DNA of 64,000 nt from Vibrio caribbeanicus ATCC BAA-2122 (GCF_000165125.1 NZ_AEIU01000099.1:58513-122512), one strand, 5' to 3'; positions 1 through 10,395 are shown, counted from the stretch's first letter. Made by a program: numbers and translations. Notes: generated by a model not told the origin, from the sequence alone.

Positions 1-2
1 AG

Positions 3-890
3 CCTTTTTGGCAAACACTCGACACACCAGACGGTGACTTTCTTGATATCGCATGGAGCGAAGACCAAAACGCCCCAACATCCAATAGTAAGCCGATATT
101 TATTTTGTTCCACGGCCTTGAAGGATGTTTTTATAGCCCCTATGCCAATGGACTTATGAAAGCATTTTCGGACCAAGGCTGGTTATCGGTTATGATGCAT
201 TTTCGTGGCTGTAGCGGTAAACCAAATAAACTGGCAAGAGCCTATCACTCAGGGGAAATCAATGACGCTCGATTTTTTCTAGAATATTTAGACCAACACT
301 ACCCAAATCGAATTAAAGTTGCTGTCGGCATTTCACTTGGTGGTAATATGCTGGCGAATTATTTAGCTCACTTCAACCAAAAGCCTTTACTTGATGCAGC
401 AACCATAGTCTCAGCACCACTTGATCTTTCGGCATGTTCAAAGAGAATAGAGCAAGGCTTTTCTCGTTTATACCGTGGTTATTTGCTGTCTTCTTTAAAA
501 AAGAGTGCACTACAAAAACACCATTTACTCAAAGGGCATCTCGGGATTAGCTATAGAAATATAAAAAGAGTGACGAGATTGTATCAATTTGACGATCTAA
601 TCACCGCGCCTTTGCATGGTTTTGAAAATGCGGATGATTATTATCAAAAGTGCTCAGGAATACACCAACTACAAAAAATCACTTTACCGACCCAAATCAT
701 TCATGCCAAGGACGATCCTTTTATGACCGAAGAGGTCATTCCTAGGTATGTACTTCCTTCCAACATAGATTATCGGCTATTCGATAAAGGTGGCCATGTT
801 GGTTTTATCACTGGGAGTGCATTCAAACCACGATTTTGGTTAGAAGAAGCCCTACCAACCTACTATGAAAGTTTGGCTATTTCGGCATAA
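3..890 (+). CDS. yheT: YheT-family alpha/beta hydrolase (5' end outside window)
   Basis: The reading frame is open from the first bases of the window (PFWQTLDTPDGDFLDIAW then ILFHGLEG), so the true start lies upstream and this entry is a partial gene. The apparent TTG start at 105 is only the first start-like codon. An alpha/beta hydrolase fold is indicated by the oxyanion strand LFHGLEG, the nucleophile elbow VGISLGGN with its Ser, an acidic segment HAKDDPFM and a C-terminal GGHVGF that supplies the catalytic His. YheT proteins are cytoplasmic esterase-like enzymes whose substrate is not established. It lies 36 bp before yheU, the usual pairing upstream of crp. Confidence 0.9.
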   Translation, partial: PFWQTLDTPDGDFLDIAWSEDQNAPTSNSKPIFILFHGLEGCFYSPYANGLMKAFSDQGWLSVMMHFRGCSGKPNKLARAYHSGEINDARFFLEYLDQHYPNRIKVAVGISLGGNMLANYLAHFNQKPLLDAATIVSAPLDLSACSKRIEQGFSRLYRGYLLSSLKKSALQKHHLLKGHLGISYRNIKRVTRLYQFDDLITAPLHGFENADDYYQKCSGIHQLQKITLPTQIIHAKDDPFMTEEVIPRYVLPSNIDYRLFDKGGHVGFITGSAFKPRFWLEEALPTYYESLAISA

Positions 891-926
891 TAGACTCCTT
901 TAGAATCATCTAAGATACATAAAACT

Positions 927-1133
927 ATGATCGTCCCTTGGCAACAGATTGAACCAACCACACTAGAAAACCTTATTCGCGAATTTGTCCTTCGGGAAGG
1001 TACAGACTATGGAGACAATGAAATTCCCCTAGCGAGCAAGATTTTGCAAATCCAAAAGCAGTTACAATCTGGCGATGCAGTGGTGGTATTTTCCGAATTG
1101 CATGAAAGTGTTGATATTCAATTGAAACGCTAG
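927..1133 (+). CDS. yheU: YheU family protein (UPF0270)
   Basis: A 68-residue protein beginning [29 protein letters not shown], which is the YheU/UPF0270 pattern (length about 70 aa, N-terminal [21 protein letters not shown]). It is a small acidic cytoplasmic protein without signal peptide. Its biochemical function is not known. It follows yheT by 36 bp and is probably cotranscribed with it; the same gene pair sits upstream of crp in many gammaproteobacteria, which supports the call. Confidence 0.9.
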   Translation: MIVPWQQIEPTTLENLIREFVLREGTDYGDNEIPLASKILQIQKQLQSGDAVVVFSELHESVDIQLKR

Positions 1134-1247
1134 CTTCAACTAATTCAACAGCTTGCATTTTTAACGTACCCCATACAGTCAGACAGGGATAAATCGTGTT
1201 ATAGTGAGTACTTGGATTAGCAACACAATTCTTAGACAAGGTTTGTC

Positions 1248-2117
1248 ATGTCAGCAAAGCATCCCATAATTGCCGTTACAGGTTCCTCCGGAGCAGGCAC
1301 CACCACAACTTCAGAAGCATTTCGTAAAATGTTTAACATGATGAAGGTAAAACCTGCTTGGGTTGAAGGTGACAGTTTCCATCGCTACACACGACCGGAG
1401 ATGGACGTTGAGATCCGCAAGGCTCGCGATCAAGGCCGACATATAAGTTACTTTGGACCGCAAGCAAATGATTTTACTGGTCTCGAAGAGTTTATGCGTA
1501 AGTATGGACAGGAAGGGGTGGGACAAATACGTCGTTATTTGCATACCTTTGATGAGGCGGTTCCTTTCAACCAAGCGCCTGGAACCTTTACACCATGGCA
1601 AGACCTACCCGAAAACTCTGACGTCCTTTTTTACGAAGGATTGCACGGTGGTGTTGTTGATGGAGAGGTAAATGTAGCGCAGCACGTTGATTTTTTAATT
1701 GGGATGGTGCCTATTGTTAACCTCGAATGGATTCAAAAGTATATTCGTGACACACGCGACCGTGGTCATTCAAGGGAAGCTGTCACGGACTCTATCGTTC
1801 GTTCTATGGACGACTACCTAAATTACATTACACCGCAATTTTCCCGTACTCACATCAATTTGCAACGAGTTCCAACTATCGATACGTCCAATCCACTAAA
1901 CGCTAAGGGCATTCCTAGCTTAGACGAAAGCTTTGTGGTGATCCGTTTACGTGGAATAAAAAAAGTCGACTTTCCGTATTTACTCGCTATGATTGATGGT
2001 TCATTTATGTCACAACACAACACGATAGTCGTGCCCGGTGGTAAAATGAGTTTTGCTGTTGAACTTATCGTAAGGCCGATACTCCAGCAGCTGATAGAAA
2101 CAGGAAAAATTGGCTAG
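1248..2117 (+). CDS. prkB: Phosphoribulokinase-like kinase PrkB
   Basis: A 289-residue P-loop kinase of the phosphoribulokinase/uridine kinase superfamily. The Walker A motif is AVTGSSGAGTTTTS near the N terminus, followed by WVEGDSFHRYTR with the acidic and basic residues typical of the family, and LFYEGLHGG as the Walker B region. The length matches the proteobacterial PrkB proteins (about 290 aa). No Rubisco gene is seen here, so a Calvin-cycle role should not be assumed; the substrate of these heterotroph enzymes is uncertain. An SD-like sequence precedes the ATG, and it lies between yheU and crp as in related genomes. Confidence 0.88.
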   Translation: MSAKHPIIAVTGSSGAGTTTTSEAFRKMFNMMKVKPAWVEGDSFHRYTRPEMDVEIRKARDQGRHISYFGPQANDFTGLEEFMRKYGQEGVGQIRRYLHTFDEAVPFNQAPGTFTPWQDLPENSDVLFYEGLHGGVVDGEVNVAQHVDFLIGMVPIVNLEWIQKYIRDTRDRGHSREAVTDSIVRSMDDYLNYITPQFSRTHINLQRVPTIDTSNPLNAKGIPSLDESFVVIRLRGIKKVDFPYLLAMIDGSFMSQHNTIVVPGGKMSFAVELIVRPILQQLIETGKIG

Positions 2118-2150
2118 TAATCACATTCGGTGCACGATTACTTTTCATAC

Positions 2151-2166
2151 CGTGATCATGTGCACG
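2151..2166. promoter_or_regulatory. Candidate CRP-binding site upstream of crp
   Basis: The sequence CGTGATCATGTGCACG is a near-palindrome resembling TGTGA-N6-TCACA. It lies about 190 bp before the crp start, and crp is autoregulated in enterobacteria. Matching is imperfect (GTGA/GCAC arms), so this is an inference from position and symmetry. Confidence 0.4.
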
Positions 2167-2357
2167 TTTTTGCTTAGGAAAAGCGCCTTCGGATTCGATT
2201 AAAGTCAAGAAATCGTTTTCGAAAAAGGATACTATTTGTAACCGAAACACAAGTTGGCTTGCAGTACTTTTAAAGTGCTCTTATCCTAATAGGTCTGAAC
2301 AAGGCTTGCGATAACATGGAAAGTAGCAAGCGTACCCTGCAGAGGAAGTGAGATATT

Positions 2358-2990
2358 ATGGTTCTAGGTAAACCTCAAACCGACCCTACATTAGAGTGGT
2401 TTCTTTCACATTGTCACATTCACAAGTACCCTTCAAAAAGCACGCTTATTCACGCGGGCGAGAAAGCGGAAACCTTGTACTACATAGTCAAAGGTTCTGT
2501 CGCGGTACTCATTAAAGATGAAGAAGGTAAGGAGATGATCCTTTCTTATCTTAATCAGGGTGATTTCATCGGTGAGCTTGGTCTTTTTGAAGAAGATCAG
2601 GAGCGTACCGCATGGGTTCGTGCTAAATCCCCTTGTGAAGTTGCAGAAATCTCATTTAAGAAATTCCGTCAGCTGATCCAAGTGAACCCGGATATCTTAA
2701 TGCGTCTTTCGTCACAAATGGCCAGCCGTTTACAAGTTACGAGCCAAAAGGTCGGTGATTTAGCCTTCTTAGATGTTACAGGCCGAATCGCACAGACACT
2801 GCTGAATCTTGCTAAACAGCCAGACGCAATGACACACCCAGATGGCATGCAAATCAAGATTACTCGCCAAGAGATTGGTCAGATTGTTGGCTGTTCGCGT
2901 GAGACCGTTGGCCGCATCCTTAAGATGCTTGAAGAGCAAAACCTTATCTCAGCGCACGGTAAAACGATTGTCGTTTACGGCACACGTTGA
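2358..2990 (+). CDS. crp: cAMP receptor protein (global regulator)
   Basis: A 210-residue CRP. Residues about 20-120 form the cyclic-nucleotide-binding barrel with the phosphate-binding cassette [20 protein letters not shown]. The long dimerisation helix follows ([33 protein letters not shown]). The C-terminal winged helix carries [26 protein letters not shown], whose RETVGR recognition helix is identical to that of E. coli CRP. Length equals the family norm. The start is supported by GAGGAAG about 10 bases upstream of ATG. It is transcribed alone to a strong terminator and probably autoregulated. Confidence 0.98.
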   Translation: MVLGKPQTDPTLEWFLSHCHIHKYPSKSTLIHAGEKAETLYYIVKGSVAVLIKDEEGKEMILSYLNQGDFIGELGLFEEDQERTAWVRAKSPCEVAEISFKKFRQLIQVNPDILMRLSSQMASRLQVTSQKVGDLAFLDVTGRIAQTLLNLAKQPDAMTHPDGMQIKITRQEIGQIVGCSRETVGRILKMLEEQNLISAHGKTIVVYGTR

Positions 2991-3004
2991 TAACACCTAA
3001 AAGC

Positions 3005-3030
3005 AAAAGCCACCTTAAAGGTGGCTTTTT
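3005..3030 (+). terminator. Rho-independent terminator of crp
   Basis: A CCACC/GGTGG stem extended by AAAAG...CTTTTT, starting 15 bases after the crp stop, with a T run on the plus strand. The symmetric A/T flanks mean it may also serve the convergent DUF1338 gene. Confidence 0.85.
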
Positions 3031-3054
3031 CGTCAGTTTCAGCGCAGCAAAAAC

Positions 3055-3846
3055 TTAACCGTTGGTACTTTCAAAAATTTTATCGGCAGAAGCTGCAACA
3101 AACCCTGGGTATAAGTTACCGTCTTTCATCGGGTAGCGCTTAGCAAACTCATAAAAGCCGCCTGGGATCTCCTCAACACCACCAGAAAACTCTACTGATA
3201 CCTTATCCGCCATGGTCGAAGACTGCTCAAGCAAGACCTCGGGGGAGCCTTTTACTTCACCACCAAATTCATTGATGGTAAAGCCTGAGTCTCGCAGGTG
3301 TTGGTTAACCTCGACAACTTCTGAAAAAGCGTTCAATTGATTAACGCTAACCGTAAAGTGGTTAGCACCATAGCCATGCGCAGCCAGCCAAGAAGCATAC
3401 TCGCTCTCTTGTGCCAGAACTTGGAAATCAGAGAAACTCAAGTCCCACAAACGACCACCATATAAGAACTCTGGGCTATTCAGTCGTTCTGTTTCTACTT
3501 GAGCCACTAAACGTCCTACGATCGCTTGTAGCTCCTGTGAGCATTCTTCAACCTTGAGCTCACTGATAAATATTTTGGGCTGTTTGGGGTCGGGGTGTTC
3601 ATAATGTTTCGCGACGAGTTTCTTACTTTCAAAGAGATAATCACCACCTTCTGTGTAACCTATCTCTAAGAAAGGTTTGGCAAGAGTCTCAATGCCAAGC
3701 GGAGCAATATTAAAGGTTCGCAGCGCAATGTGATCATTGATCAACGCTTCGTCTTCCTGAAGTAATTGGTGAACTTGGTGAGCGGATGGGCATAAACGTT
3801 GAATATAGTCATCCCATAACTTTTGAAATAAAACATCTGGCGTCAT
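3055..3846 (-). CDS. DUF1338 family protein (HglS/YdcJ-like)
   Basis: A 263-residue protein of the DUF1338 family. The family includes HglS/YdcJ, Fe(II)-dependent 2-oxoadipate dioxygenase/decarboxylases of lysine catabolism, but Vibrio members are shorter and their substrate is not established. Candidate metal ligands are the His of DHIALRTFN (about residue 39), the His of GANHFTVSV and the Glu of GGFYEFAKRYP. An SD-like GGAGG lies just before ATG. It reads toward crp. The ast genes lie upstream on the same strand across a 466-bp repeat-bearing gap, so cotranscription is doubtful. Related proteins often sit near ast genes in Vibrio, which hints at amino-acid catabolism. Confidence 0.75.
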   Translation of the reverse strand: MTPDVLFQKLWDDYIQRLCPSAHQVHQLLQEDEALINDHIALRTFNIAPLGIETLAKPFLEIGYTEGGDYLFESKKLVAKHYEHPDPKQPKIFISELKVEECSQELQAIVGRLVAQVETERLNSPEFLYGGRLWDLSFSDFQVLAQESEYASWLAAHGYGANHFTVSVNQLNAFSEVVEVNQHLRDSGFTINEFGGEVKGSPEVLLEQSSTMADKVSVEFSGGVEEIPGGFYEFAKRYPMKDGNLYPGFVAASADKIFESTNG

Positions 3847-4030
3847 AACGCCTCCTTGTATCAGAGTAATTTGCGTTAACAGAATTTAATTTATGGTAAA
3901 AAAGAGGCTAACCAACAAAGCTTTTATACTCTATTTGGAAAGCCTCCAACCTGTGACATTGCAAAAGCCTTCGGCTCATGAAGGCAAAAAGGGAACTGCC
4001 ATCCCCAAGTGACCTCTAGGTACTTAGGTG

Positions 4031-4296
4031 TATACCCAAGTAACTTCAAAATGCAGGATTCAGAGCGATGCCACAGTGGTGAGTTCAAGGAAAATAACGC
4101 GGCGTAATAGTCGACTCTTACCAAGTTATTTGACAATGAAATCGGCGCTGTGGCACGCTCCCAAAGGGCGAGTTATCTAGCTTTACATGCTTCGTTACCG
4201 ATTTTCAATTTAGGTGTCTAGATTTTCAAATCGTTGCCTTGCCTGTAAAGCAAGCTATTCTCGCTGAACCTAGCATCTTGAGGTCACTTGGGTATA
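4031..4296. repeat. MITE-like interspersed repeat, copy A (full length, 266 bp)
   Basis: This occupies most of the 3847-4312 gap, which contains no convincing gene. It begins TATACCCAAGTAACTTCA and ends with the inverted counterpart TGAGGTCACTTGGGTATA, giving terminal inverted repeats of about 33 bp that run through GCAGGATTCAG / CTGAACCTAGC. Other copies in the window are at 13308-13387 (internally deleted), 61705-61818 (right end missing) and 47347-47430 (decayed). A partial copy of the terminus (CCCAAGTGACCTC) lies just before it at about 4003. No transposase is encoded, as in a non-autonomous element. Confidence 0.75.
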
Positions 4297-4312
4297 TATT
4301 ATTATTTAACCT

Positions 4313-5770
4313 TTACAGCTCCAGTCCTGGGCTTAGTGTGTCGGGTAGTAAGGTTTCCCCCCCTTCCATCGAAGCCATAGGGTAAGCACAATAGTCCGCA
4401 GCGTAGTAAGCGCTGGGGCGCAAGTTTCCAGATGCACCAGGGCCACCAAACGGTGCGTCACCGCTGGCTCCTGTGAGCTGACGGTTACGATTAACAATCC
4501 CTGCGCGAATATGATCAACAAAATAGTCCCATTCACTATCATCGGTCGATACCAGCCCGGCCGACAAGCCGAAGCGAGTGTCATTAGCCAATTCAACGGC
4601 AGTTTCTAATCCTTGATAACGAACGACTTGTAATAATGGACCAAAATATTCCTCGTCAGGCAGATCTGTAATTGGGGTAACGTCAATGATACCCGGCGAA
4701 ACGAACGCCGCTTGACCGGCCTTTGCCTCCAGTAAACTCTTCCCGCCTAATGATTGTAAGTTAGCTTGCGCAGCAAGAATAAAATCTGCAGCCGCTTTTG
4801 ATATCTGAGGCCCCATGAAAGGTGCTGGCTCAGCAAAGGGCTCATCCACACGAATCTTTGTTGTCGCTTCAACCAGTTTATCAACCAACTGATCGCCCTT
4901 ATCACCAACAGGCACATACAAGCGGCGTGCACATGTGCATCGCTGTCCCGCACTGATAAAGGCAGATTGGATTATGGTATAGACAGCCGCATCAAGCTCA
5001 CCAAACTTCTCCGAGATCACCATAGGGTTATTGCCCCCCATCTCAAGCGCTAACATTTTTCCTGGTTGACCAGCAAACTGACGATGAAGAATATGTCCAG
5101 TATTGGCACTGCCAGTAAAGAGCACACCATCGACTCCTTTGGCTTCGGCAAGCGCGATCCCAGTCTCTTTAGCACCTTGAACAAGGTTAATCACACCTTT
5201 AGGTAAGCCAACTTCTTCCCATAGTTTCATCGCAAGCTCACCTGTAAGCGGTGTTTGCTCCGAAGGTTTAAACACCACGGTATTCCCTGCAAGCAACGCT
5301 GGAACAATATGCCCGTTTGGTAAGTGTCCTGGGAAGTTATAAGGACCGAAGACTGCCATCACACCAAGTGGACGATGACGGAGTACAATTTGATTCCCTG
5401 CCGCTTCACGCTGCGCACCACCGGTGCGATCATGATAGGCACGGATAGAAATCGCGATTTTACCTGCCATTGCAGCAGCTTCAGTGCGAGTTTCCCAAAT
5501 CGGCTTTCCCGTTTCCTGCGCAATAACCGTCGCTATTTTTTCGCTGTTTTCTTTGACCTTATCTGCAAAGGCAAGCACGATTGCCTCACGCTCAGCAAAA
5601 CTGAGCTTTTTCCATGAGAGGAAAGCCTCTCGTGCCGATGAAACCGCCAGTCCAACTTGTTCTGCAGTCGCGCTTTCGCCCTGCCAAATGGTTTCATTGT
5701 TATATGGGCTCTGAGAAGCAATCGACTCACCTTGGCCTTTTACCCATTCTCCAGCAATCCAATGTGTCAT
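4313..5770 (-). CDS. astD: N-succinylglutamate 5-semialdehyde dehydrogenase
   Basis: An NAD-dependent aldehyde dehydrogenase of 485 residues, the fourth step of the arginine succinyltransferase pathway. The chosen start is [15 protein letters not shown] with TAAGGAAAAG upstream; the frame is open 50 codons further but that part overlaps astA and has no family similarity. Seen in order: the cofactor region [45 protein letters not shown] with the catalytic Glu, and [11 protein letters not shown] with the catalytic Cys. It starts 19 bases after the astA stop, so the two are translated from one message. The C-terminal end lies beside repeat copy A. Confidence 0.95.
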   Translation of the reverse strand: MTHWIAGEWVKGQGESIASQSPYNNETIWQGESATAEQVGLAVSSAREAFLSWKKLSFAEREAIVLAFADKVKENSEKIATVIAQETGKPIWETRTEAAAMAGKIAISIRAYHDRTGGAQREAAGNQIVLRHRPLGVMAVFGPYNFPGHLPNGHIVPALLAGNTVVFKPSEQTPLTGELAMKLWEEVGLPKGVINLVQGAKETGIALAEAKGVDGVLFTGSANTGHILHRQFAGQPGKMLALEMGGNNPMVISEKFGELDAAVYTIIQSAFISAGQRCTCARRLYVPVGDKGDQLVDKLVEATTKIRVDEPFAEPAPFMGPQISKAAADFILAAQANLQSLGGKSLLEAKAGQAAFVSPGIIDVTPITDLPDEEYFGPLLQVVRYQGLETAVELANDTRFGLSAGLVSTDDSEWDYFVDHIRAGIVNRNRQLTGASGDAPFGGPGASGNLRPSAYYAADYCAYPMASMEGGETLLPDTLSPGLEL

Positions 5771-5789
5771 AATCTTTTCCTTAAACTCT

Positions 5790-6809
5790 TTACAGATTGA
5801 GCATGCGAACAAAGTCGCCTTGATTAACTTGCAGCGCCTCAGCGACTTCCGGTGATAGAACGACCGACTCAGATGCCTGATCATAGGAAGCCTTCGCTGC
5901 GGTTGCGCGGAAGTGTTCAAACGAGGTATTCGAGATCAAAAAGTCTTGTGAGCTTGCATGAGGAGCTATGGTGACTTTGGCTCGGAATGAGTGGCGAACC
6001 GATTCGATATTACGGACTTCACACTCAACCGATGGGCCCCCATCAAAAATATCGACGTAATTACGACACGTAAAACCTTCTTTCTCCAACAACCTCAGAG
6101 CCGGTTTGGTATTTTCATGTACTTGGCCTATCACGGCCTGAGCTTCTTTGCTCAAAAGATTGATATAAATTGGCAATTTCGGCATTAGATCAGCGATAAA
6201 ACCTTTCTTGCCAATGCCTGTCAGATAATCTGCTAACTTAAAATCGATAGAGAAAAAGTGCTCTTCTAACCACTGCCAGAATGGCGAATTACCATTTTCA
6301 TCTGAAACACCACGCATCTCAGCAAACACCGTTTTAGAAAAACGATGAGGGTGTTCCGCCATCATAAGAAAGCGGCATTTAGACATCAGACGACCATTAA
6401 GGCCTTGACGAAATTCAGGGCGTAAAAATAACGTACAAATCTCACTGCAGCCCGTGTAGTTGTTACCAAACGTCAACAGCTTCACTACATTATTGACGCC
6501 AAGCTTAGCGGAGGAGTGAACAATCGTACTGATGTGATAAGAATAAAAAGGTACATCCCAACCAATCGATGCTTCGATCCCGGTACAACCAGCGACCTCT
6601 CCTGTATTGGTATCAAAACCAACCATTAGGTAGCCCTCATCTCCGGGCTCAGTAACATCGGGTTTAGAAAAACTGTATTCCGAATGGGTGATACGGTTAG
6701 TTAAGAGGTCTTTATCCACCGGTAAAGAGGTGAATCCATGACCCGATTCCACTGCACACGTGTGCAATGCATCATAGTCGGACATCGCTATAGGGCGAAC
6801 AACCAGCAT
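5790..6809 (-). CDS. astA: Arginine N-succinyltransferase
   Basis: A 339-residue GNAT-fold enzyme that transfers succinyl from succinyl-CoA to arginine, the first step of the AST pathway. It starts [30 protein letters not shown], the typical N terminus. Further marks are [25 protein letters not shown], the acyltransferase core [25 protein letters not shown] and [13 protein letters not shown] near residue 250. Its length matches the family (about 340 aa). It lies between astC and astD on the same strand; astB and astE are not in the window, so the pathway must be completed elsewhere. Confidence 0.96.
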   Translation of the reverse strand: MLVVRPIAMSDYDALHTCAVESGHGFTSLPVDKDLLTNRITHSEYSFSKPDVTEPGDEGYLMVGFDTNTGEVAGCTGIEASIGWDVPFYSYHISTIVHSSAKLGVNNVVKLLTFGNNYTGCSEICTLFLRPEFRQGLNGRLMSKCRFLMMAEHPHRFSKTVFAEMRGVSDENGNSPFWQWLEEHFFSIDFKLADYLTGIGKKGFIADLMPKLPIYINLLSKEAQAVIGQVHENTKPALRLLEKEGFTCRNYVDIFDGGPSVECEVRNIESVRHSFRAKVTIAPHASSQDFLISNTSFEHFRATAAKASYDQASESVVLSPEVAEALQVNQGDFVRMLNL

Positions 6810-6961
6810 CGTTAGTCCCTCCTGATACTGATTCCACCTGTTGACATCATTAACCGATAGGCAATACCAAACGGAGAAGAGATAAAAACCTCAATCACTG
6901 CACTCCATTTCGTTTCCACACCCTACGATCCATGTTTTCAACAGGTGGCGTTAATGTAGCA

Positions 6962-6983
6962 AGACCAAGCTGCAGCTTGGTCT
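6962..6983. other. Perfect 22-bp palindrome between astC and astA
   Basis: AGACCAAGCTG joins directly to its reverse complement CAGCTTGGTCT, 9 bases after the astC stop. On the minus strand no T run follows, so it looks more like an intercistronic stabilising or processing hairpin than a strong terminator. It could lower astA-astD expression relative to astC, which may also serve in arginine biosynthesis (inference). Confidence 0.6.
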
Positions 6984-6992
6984 CAATTCTGA

Positions 6993-8207
6993 TTATTTTG
7001 CTAGAGAAGCAATCGCTCTTTCCAGTCGCGCTAAACCTTCATCAATCTCTTCTTTACTAATGACCAAAGAAGGTGTGAAGCGCACAACATTGAGGCCTGC
7101 AACCAATACCATTAGACCTTCTTTACCTGCTGCAACCAATACATCGCGAGCACGGCCTTGCCATTGCTCGTTCAATGCAGCGCCCAGTAGCAGTCCTTTA
7201 CCGCGTACCTCAGCAAAGATGTTGTACTTAGCGTTAATTTTCTCCAATCCTTCACGGAAAAGTGCTTCACGCTCTAAAACGCCCGCCAATGTCTCTGGCT
7301 TGCTCACAACATCAACCACAGCTTCGGCCACCGCACAACCAAGCGGGTTACCGCCATAAGTAGAACCATGGGTTCCCACTTTCATATGTTCAGCGAGTTC
7401 TGCCGTAGTTAGCATTGCACCGATTGGGAAACCGCCACCTAAAGATTTTGCTGTGCTTAATACATCAGGTGTCACACCAAGGCCTTGGTAAGCATAAAAG
7501 TTACCAGTACGACCGTTACCTGTTTGCACTTCATCAAAGATGAGCAGTGCGTTGTGCTTATCACACAATTCACGTACCGCTTGAGCAAACTCTGGCGTCG
7601 GAGGAATAATCCCCCCCTCTCCTTGTAAAGGCTCCATCATGATGGCACAAGTACGGTCTGACATATGTTCTGTCAATGCTTCAATATCATTGTATGGCAG
7701 ATGAGTAATATCGCCTGGCTTTGGACCAAAGCCATCAGAGTAAGCCGCTTGACCACCAACAGTTACAGTGAAGAAAGTACGACCATGGAAACCTTGTTTA
7801 AAGGCGATGATTTCAGTTTTCTCAGGACCGAACTTATCCGCAGCATAACGACGTACTAATTTCAGCGCTGCTTCGTTGGCCTCTGCACCCGAGTTAGCAA
7901 AAAAGACTTTATCCGCAAAACACAAATCCGTCAGTTTCTTTGCCAAACGCAGTGCGGGTTCGTTGGTCATGACGTTACTAAGGTGCCATATTTTTTGGCT
8001 TTGTTCATTAAGTGCATTGACCATGTCTGGATGACAATGACCAAGACAGCTCACTGCAATTCCGCCAGCAAAGTCGATGTATTCCTTACCTTGCTGATCC
8101 CAAACGCGAGCCCCTTCTCCCTTAACGGGAACCATTTCCATTGGGTTATAACAAGGTACCATCACCTCATCAAACAGGCCACGTTCTACTTTATTTTCTA
8201 CAGTCAT
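6993..8207 (-). CDS. astC: Acetylornithine/succinylornithine aminotransferase
   Basis: A 404-residue class-III PLP aminotransferase (AstC/ArgD type). Seen are the N-terminal [39 protein letters not shown], the cofactor-contact [34 protein letters not shown] with the Asp that pairs with the PLP pyridine, and [15 protein letters not shown] with the Schiff-base Lys. AstC and ArgD are close homologues and Vibrio often has one dual-use enzyme, so both N-acetylornithine and N-succinylornithine may be substrates. Position next to astA and astD favours the catabolic name. The promoter should lie in the 403-bp gap before pabA. Confidence 0.93.
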   Translation of the reverse strand: MTVENKVERGLFDEVMVPCYNPMEMVPVKGEGARVWDQQGKEYIDFAGGIAVSCLGHCHPDMVNALNEQSQKIWHLSNVMTNEPALRLAKKLTDLCFADKVFFANSGAEANEAALKLVRRYAADKFGPEKTEIIAFKQGFHGRTFFTVTVGGQAAYSDGFGPKPGDITHLPYNDIEALTEHMSDRTCAIMMEPLQGEGGIIPPTPEFAQAVRELCDKHNALLIFDEVQTGNGRTGNFYAYQGLGVTPDVLSTAKSLGGGFPIGAMLTTAELAEHMKVGTHGSTYGGNPLGCAVAEAVVDVVSKPETLAGVLEREALFREGLEKINAKYNIFAEVRGKGLLLGAALNEQWQGRARDVLVAAGKEGLMVLVAGLNVVRFTPSLVISKEEIDEGLARLERAIASLAK

Positions 8208-8610
8208 TGCACATTCCCTCTAGATACCGCATGCATAGCGAATATGGTGTCCTTACTTCTCTATTCAATGAAATAAGATATTGTTTTGCTTTTAAGCAAT
8301 TACGGCATTGTATTTACAAATAATTAACCATTTCAATAGTGATTTATTCTTTTCCGCCCTGGTACTAGGGGCCAATAGTCACTGTGTTTGCTTATTTATG
8401 CATTAGGTAACCAATTTTATAAAGCAATATATTCTTATAGTTACAATAAGCTGTGATTAAATAGGCTCTTGATAGACAAATAAGACAAGACCTATTAGGG
8501 GCTGCGCATACTTTTTCACAAAATATTTGCGGCGCAGCTTATGAAAGAAATGTTAAAAAAAGTGATCTAAATCAGGATTTGGCAAAAACAAAAGTGTTAA
8601 AGCAATGTGG
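8208..8610. other. 403-bp intergenic region upstream of astC
   Basis: No gene is seen. It lies between the pabA stop and the astC start, both on the minus strand, so it must hold the ast promoter. Sequences such as CTATTCAATGAAAT and TGATTTATTC resemble ArgR half-sites, but I see no complete ARG box. A GCTGCGC...GCGCAGC inverted repeat with a loop of about 25 bases lies at 8503-8538, close to the pabA end. None of these is strong enough to annotate singly. Confidence 0.4.
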
Positions 8611-9198
8611 TTATAGCGGCTTACGTGACAAAAAATTGGCCAAAATCTGATGGCCTTGTTCGGTTTTAATCGACTCTGGATGAAACTGGACCGCATCAAT
8701 GGGTAAATTTCGGTGTTGATAAGCCATAATTTCATCCATGCTTCCATCGGCATGCTCTGTCCAAGCCGTCAGTTCAAAACACTCAGGTAAGGTGCCATTT
8801 TTAACCACTAGTGAATGATAGCGAGTCACCGTCAGAGGATTTTTTAAGCCACGAAACACACTGAGACCGTTGTGTCGTATCGGAGAGGTTTTACCATGCA
8901 TTACCTGACGAGCACGCACAACTTCACCGCCAAAAACCTGAGCGATGGCTTGATGGCCCAAGCACACTCCCAAAATAGGAAGTTTGCCAGCAAAGTGTTC
9001 AATCACCTGCATTGAAATTCCGGCTTCATTAGGGGTACATGGACCCGGTGAAATCACCAGATGGCTGGGATCGAGCGCTTCAATTTCAGCCAAGGTCGTT
9101 TGGTCATTGCGCACCACTTCAACATCTGCGCCCAACTGACAAAAATACTGGTACAAATTGTAAGTAAACGAATCGTAATTATCGATAATCAGTAGCAT
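8611..9198 (-). CDS. pabA: Aminodeoxychorismate synthase amidotransferase subunit PabA
   Basis: A 195-residue class-I glutamine amidotransferase: [19 protein letters not shown] at the start, [13 protein letters not shown], the nucleophile elbow [16 protein letters not shown] with the catalytic Cys, and AVQFHPES holding the catalytic His and Glu. It supplies ammonia from glutamine to PabB for folate synthesis; TrpG of anthranilate synthase is the close alternative. With no trp genes nearby and the usual Vibrio position next to astC, PabA is preferred. It is transcribed leftward toward astC. Confidence 0.88.
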   Translation of the reverse strand: MLLIIDNYDSFTYNLYQYFCQLGADVEVVRNDQTTLAEIEALDPSHLVISPGPCTPNEAGISMQVIEHFAGKLPILGVCLGHQAIAQVFGGEVVRARQVMHGKTSPIRHNGLSVFRGLKNPLTVTRYHSLVVKNGTLPECFELTAWTEHADGSMDEIMAYQHRNLPIDAVQFHPESIKTEQGHQILANFLSRKPL

Positions 9199-9446
9199 CT
9201 TGACGGGCTAGTAAATATAAATTTCCATATTAGGGCGGTATTTTGCAGCAAGAATAGAGAAAGGCAAGCGCAATTGACGAGATAGTTTTGTTTTGTGCTG
9301 TCAACAGTGAAGGAGTGAAACTAGAATATCTTCCCCAAACTTACGACACCTGATCGTGTTTCCTCAGTCAATTTTTGGTCAAACGCTTCGAAAATACCTT
9401 AAGTTTGATATAGTCAGAGAATAAATCAATCGAACTCGGAGTAAGA

Positions 9447-9584
9447 ATGAAAGCATCATTAATGACCTTGATCTTAGCCTTTGCTCTCGGTGGTTGTTCC
9501 AACACTTGGCAAGGCGTCAAAGATGACTCCTCTAAAGTATGGAAAGACACCAAACAAACCATTCATGAAGCGACTGAAGAATAA
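9447..9584 (+). CDS. Small entericidin-like lipoprotein (45 aa)
   Basis: An ATG at 9447, preceded by CGGAGTAAG, opens a 45-codon frame. The product begins MKASLMTLILAFALGGCSN, a short signal peptide with a lipobox ending at Cys17, followed by a charged tail (WQGVKDDSSKVWKDTKQT...). Size, lipobox and amphipathic tail resemble entericidin-type lipoproteins, but the match is by pattern only. A canonical terminator follows the stop by a few bases, which supports a real, monocistronic gene. Predicted to be lipid-anchored in the cell envelope. Confidence 0.75.
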   Translation: MKASLMTLILAFALGGCSNTWQGVKDDSSKVWKDTKQTIHEATEE

Positions 9585-9586
9585 AT

Positions 9587-9618
9587 AAAAAGCCAGCATT
9601 TCTGCTGGCTTTATTATT
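9587..9618. terminator. Bidirectional terminator between the small lipoprotein and dps
   Basis: AAAGCCAGCA / TGCTGGCTTT stem with T-rich sequence on the plus side and A-rich on the other, placed between two convergent genes. Confidence 0.85.
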
Positions 9619-9632
9619 TGCGTCTGTAGTGT

Positions 9633-10109
9633 TTACTGCATGTAAGCGTTCAACATCCACATCAGCTTTTCTTGCTCACCAATGTAATCACTCATTAGCG
9701 ATACCGTGCCTTCATCTTCGGCATCTCCTGCTTGGGCTAAAATTACGCGCTGCTTCTTAATTAGCGAACTAAAGCCCTTTACCAAGCCATCAACACAATC
9801 TTTACCTGTGGTTGCATTTTGATGCTCAGCAATGGCACTTTTTTCTAAATACTGGCTGAAGCTATGATCAGGCGTGAAACCTAAAGTCAGAATACGCTCT
9901 GCAAGCTCATCAATTTTAGTTTGTAAGTCAGTGTATATTTCTTCAAATTTCTCATGTAATTCAAAAAATTGCTGACCTTTAATATTCCAGTGGTAACCAC
10001 GAGTGTTCATGTAAAACACTTGGTAATGTGCCAATAGTTCATTTAACTCGTTTGCCAGTGCTTGTGCTTTTTCGTTGTCTAGACCAATTAGGTTAACTTG
10101 GTTTGTCAT
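9633..10109 (-). CDS. dps: Dps-family ferritin-like DNA-protection protein
   Basis: A 158-residue four-helix protein of the Dps/bacterioferritin-like group. The ferroxidase signature is visible: YHWNIKGQQFFELHEKFEEIYTD, with the intersubunit His, Asp and Glu ligands. The C-terminal helix is EQEKLMWMLNAYM. Dps forms 12-mers that oxidise and store iron using peroxide and may bind DNA. There is no Lys-rich N-terminal tail, so DNA binding is uncertain. It is monocistronic, convergent with the small lipoprotein. Confidence 0.9.
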   Translation of the reverse strand: MTNQVNLIGLDNEKAQALANELNELLAHYQVFYMNTRGYHWNIKGQQFFELHEKFEEIYTDLQTKIDELAERILTLGFTPDHSFSQYLEKSAIAEHQNATTGKDCVDGLVKGFSSLIKKQRVILAQAGDAEDEGTVSLMSDYIGEQEKLMWMLNAYMQ

Positions 10110-10344
10110 GTTCTTTATCCCCGTGTATCGCGCATATCGCGTTTCGATAAGTTCACTATACCTATCTGCTTAAAATAGTTAAAAGCGTTCATTTCTATAA
10201 AATTAATAGGTTTTGACTATCAAAAAGACAGAATGAAGGCATTCCCATAGTAGAGCATCACTACGTACGTTCAAGTGTTTGTTTATCGTAAAATGTCAGC
10301 ACTGTTCTCTCCGACTTCTACAAATCTTCTTATGGGTAGAGAGA

Positions 10345-10376
10345 TAAAAAAGCCCCTTAGTAAATACCAAGGGGGT
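10345..10376 (-). terminator. Terminator of the chitobiase gene
   Basis: On the minus strand CCCCCTTGG/CTAAGGGG forms the stem and is followed by a T6 run. It lies about 20 bases after the chitobiase stop. Confidence 0.8.
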
Positions 10377-10395
10377 CTTATTGAGACAAAGTGAG

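Noticed and set aside
3924-4136. 70-codon minus-strand open frame
   Set aside because: It lies across the MITE-like repeat and its flank; the translation has no family features and no RBS.
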